From Clostridia bacterium (GTDB taxonomy: Bacteria > Bacillota > Clostridia > DUPQ01), in NCBI GenBank assembly GCA_030592085.1, contig JAUUZV010000007.1, positions 1-23,745 on the forward strand: DNA of 23,745 nucleotides. The letters run 5' to 3'. The notes beneath the pieces are model-generated. The model had not been told where the DNA came from, made no database searches, and worked only from the letters and a program-made list of their open reading frames with translations. This document shows, piece after piece, positions 21,850 through 23,745 of the stretch (position 1 is its first letter; every line of letters starts with the position of its first letter). A program made the position numbers and the translations under genes.

Positions 21850-21937
21850 TGGTAATAATATATTCCATAGTAAGAAATGGGTAGATTAAGGAAATATATC
21901 TTATTTTAAGGTAAATAGAAATAAAGAAATATTATAT
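21850..21937 (+). repeat. attC-like site, both cores degenerate
   Basis: TGGTAAT (21850-21856) in place of RYYYAAC, and ATTATAT (21931-21937) in place of GTTATAT. Interior AATATATTCCATAG, GTAGATTAAGGAA, TTTTAAGGTAAATAG. 88 bp; central hairpin deleted. Likely inactive. Confidence 0.68.
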
Positions 21938-21961
21938 AAAAAATACTTATATAGGAGAAAT

Positions 21962-23653
21962 ATGAAAAAAAATAAAAACAAAATAGCATTATATGTGGTA
22001 AAACAGAAAAAATATCTGATTTTTACTATTGTGTTTTCATTATTTGAAGTACTGATATTTTTAGCAACACCTTTTATTTATAAATTTTTAATTGATACTG
22101 TTTTTATTGAAAGAAAAACTGAGTATTTAATATGGACATTATTAGCATATTTTGTAGCATATCTATTGACAGTGCTTTTTGGTTTTGGGAAAGAAGCGTT
22201 TAAAAGTAAATTATCAGAAAAAGTAACGTATAATATGCGTCTTGATTATTATAAAAAATTTAAATCAACTAAATTTATTTTTCAAGAAAAAAACTCAATT
22301 GGATCAATTTCTACAATTTTAGTTAATGAAATACCAGATTTTGTTAGTAATTACATAAATGGATTTACAAAGATATTATGTAATTCAACTAGGATAATTA
22401 TTGGAATTATTGTTTTGGGTATTATTAATGTTAAAATTCTTTTATTGCTATTAATTCTTTTACCTGTTTATGCGTTATTACTAAATTTTCTTAAAAAACC
22501 TATTTCTAATACAGCAGTTGAATACAATAAAGTGAGAAAAGATTATACAAATAATATTTCAGAAGGTGTAGAAGGAAAAGCAGATATATTATTGTTTGAG
22601 AAAGAAAAGTGGGACTTAGACAGAATAACTTCATTATTTAAGAAGGTAATTGCAAATAGATTTAAACAAACTTTACTATTAAGAAGTGCTGGAGATGCTT
22701 CGTATATATTTTATTGGGCAGTAGTGATACTAGTATATTATTTTGGAGGACTAGCAATAAGCAATCAAACTATGACGTTAGGTATGCTATTAGTATATAT
22801 AGCATATATGGATAACGTATATTCTCCAAGTAGAGTATTACTGAATGCTATTTCAAGTATAAGAAATGCGAATGCTATAGCTAAGAACTATAATAATAAT
22901 GTTAATCAAATAGATAAAAATTATCGTTTTATTAAGATGGATGACCATATAAGACTAGAAAATAAAATTAGTATTAATAATTTGTTTTTTGAATATGAAA
23001 AAAATGGTTTTAACATTAGTATAGAAAATCTAGAAATAAGCAGTGGTGAGAGATTAGGATTATTTGGCGAAAGTGGTGGCGGAAAATCAACTATACTTAA
23101 AATATTATCTGGTTTATATGAACCTCAGAGCGGTAACATATTCTTTGATAATAAGAAGATAAGCTCTAGTGATATTGTAAATAATGTTTCAGTGTATACG
23201 CAGTATCCATTTTTGTTTAATATTAGTGGGAATGAAAATATTAAATTTTCAGATAAACAAATTAATGACCCTAAATTTATAGAATATGTTTATTCTTCAT
23301 TAGAAATTTCTGACTTTGATGAGTCAAGAATAGCAGAAATATCAGGCGGACAGTACCAAAGAATTGCATTAGCAAGAACATTAATTAGAGATGCAAAAAT
23401 ATATATATTTGATGAACCTACTACCAATCTTGACACTAATAGAAGAGTCGCATTTTCAAATATATTAGAAAAACTACAAAATATGGGTAAAATTATTATT
23501 ATTGCAAGTCATAATCAAGAAGAAATTGCTATTGCTAATACTATCTGTATTGTTAAAAATGGGAGGATAATAGAAATTGGTACTCATAAAGATCTAAATA
23601 AAAAAAGTGACTCATATAATAATTTAACTGGAAATAACAGTATAAAACAGTAG
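21962..23653 (+). CDS. ABC exporter half-transporter (permease-ATPase)
   Basis: A 563-residue fused transporter. Residues 10-310 form the membrane domain, with hydrophobic helices near 15-40, 55-75, 140-180 and 240-285. The ATPase follows: Walker A GESGGGKST at 369-377, Q-loop YTQYPFLFN, signature ISGGQYQRIALA (S461-Q464), Walker B IYIFDEP with D484 and E485, D-loop NLD, and switch H517 (ASHN). All catalytic elements are present. It would act as a homodimer, or with an unseen partner, to export drugs, lipids or peptides. ATG 21962 follows ATAGGAGAAAT. It is the largest gene of the window and unusually large for a cassette. The membrane part is very Asn/Ile-rich. Cargo is unknown. Confidence 0.92.
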   Translation: MKKNKNKIALYVVKQKKYLIFTIVFSLFEVLIFLATPFIYKFLIDTVFIERKTEYLIWTLLAYFVAYLLTVLFGFGKEAFKSKLSEKVTYNMRLDYYKKFKSTKFIFQEKNSIGSISTILVNEIPDFVSNYINGFTKILCNSTRIIIGIIVLGIINVKILLLLLILLPVYALLLNFLKKPISNTAVEYNKVRKDYTNNISEGVEGKADILLFEKEKWDLDRITSLFKKVIANRFKQTLLLRSAGDASYIFYWAVVILVYYFGGLAISNQTMTLGMLLVYIAYMDNVYSPSRVLLNAISSIRNANAIAKNYNNNVNQIDKNYRFIKMDDHIRLENKISINNLFFEYEKNGFNISIENLEISSGERLGLFGESGGGKSTILKILSGLYEPQSGNIFFDNKKISSSDIVNNVSVYTQYPFLFNISGNENIKFSDKQINDPKFIEYVYSSLEISDFDESRIAEISGGQYQRIALARTLIRDAKIYIFDEPTTNLDTNRRVAFSNILEKLQNMGKIIIIASHNQEEIAIANTICIVKNGRIIEIGTHKDLNKKSDSYNNLTGNNSIKQ

Positions 23654-23669
23654 TAAAATTGTTCTTCGC

Positions 23670-23745
23670 GTATCAATATATTCCTAACGAGCCGCGGGTA
23701 GGTTCTAGAAAAGCAACACTTTTCACTGGGGCTAAAGTAAATGTA
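23670..23745 (+). repeat. attC-like site cut by the window end
   Basis: GTATCAATATATTCCTAACG resembles the family left arm with two A's missing from the AAC, followed by AAGCAACACTTTTCACTGGGG and CTAAAG. The right half lies beyond the window, showing that the array goes on. Confidence 0.7.

Noticed and set aside
567..21937. Spaced repeats as a CRISPR array
   Set aside because: Repeats are over 100 bp, diverged, and separated by whole genes of different size; no cas genes are present.
567..21937. Repeats as transposon or IS ends
   Set aside because: They are all in the same orientation, occur once per gene, and no transposase lies between any pair.

Overview
The window is AT-rich and carries about 28 protein genes, all on the + strand. 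Ribosome binding sites are of the AGGAG/GGAGA type and TTG starts are frequent. Codon choice and protein character suggest a low-GC Gram-positive (clostridia-like Bacillota) host; this is inferred from composition, not from a marker gene. There is no rRNA, tRNA, transposase, phage gene or integrase.

The organising principle is a repeat. Most genes, or short gene pairs, are followed by a related element of about 130-136 bp. It opens with a 7-mer close to RYYYAAC followed by AATATGTTCCTA, has a central CACC...GGTG hairpin, and closes with TAGGAACAAATGAAC followed by GTTATAT or GTTRRRY. The two ends are imperfect inverted complements with unpaired extra bases. This is the anatomy of integron attC sites (conserved core ends, variable middle, VCR-like length). 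I therefore read the window as an integron gene-cassette array. With no intI in view, it is formally a cluster of attC sites lacking an integrase (CALIN) or the inside of a large chromosomal integron.

Layout. 1-4900: two near-identical GNAT cassettes bracket a zinc-peptidase-like protein, another GNAT, a Nudix hydrolase and a TadA-like deaminase. 4900-9200: APH-like kinase, histidine phosphatase, small P-loop kinase, stand-alone 5'-3' nuclease and a nucleotidyltransferase. 9200-11080: GNAT and GyrI-like protein, with less AT-rich spacers and divergent or unclear attC sites. 11080-15150: methyltransferase, tautomerase-VOC fusion with an HD protein, nucleotidyltransferase and a second APH-like kinase. 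15150-18060: HisI-like protein behind a good promoter, a small membrane protein, a second P-loop kinase and a second HExxH protein. 18080-23745: QueG-like gene broken by one nonsense codon, zinc-ribbon methyltransferase, GNAT, cupin, methyltransferase, ABC exporter, then an attC running off the end.

The genes do not form one pathway. They are a collection of single small enzymes that acetylate, phosphorylate, nucleotidylate, methylate or hydrolyse small molecules and nucleotides, plus an exporter. Such a repertoire is typical of cassette arrays. The attC sites form a decay series from intact-looking sites, through sites with a changed cleavage-site base, to half-sites and minimal 50-67 bp sites. 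This suggests that several neighbouring cassettes are now permanently fused.
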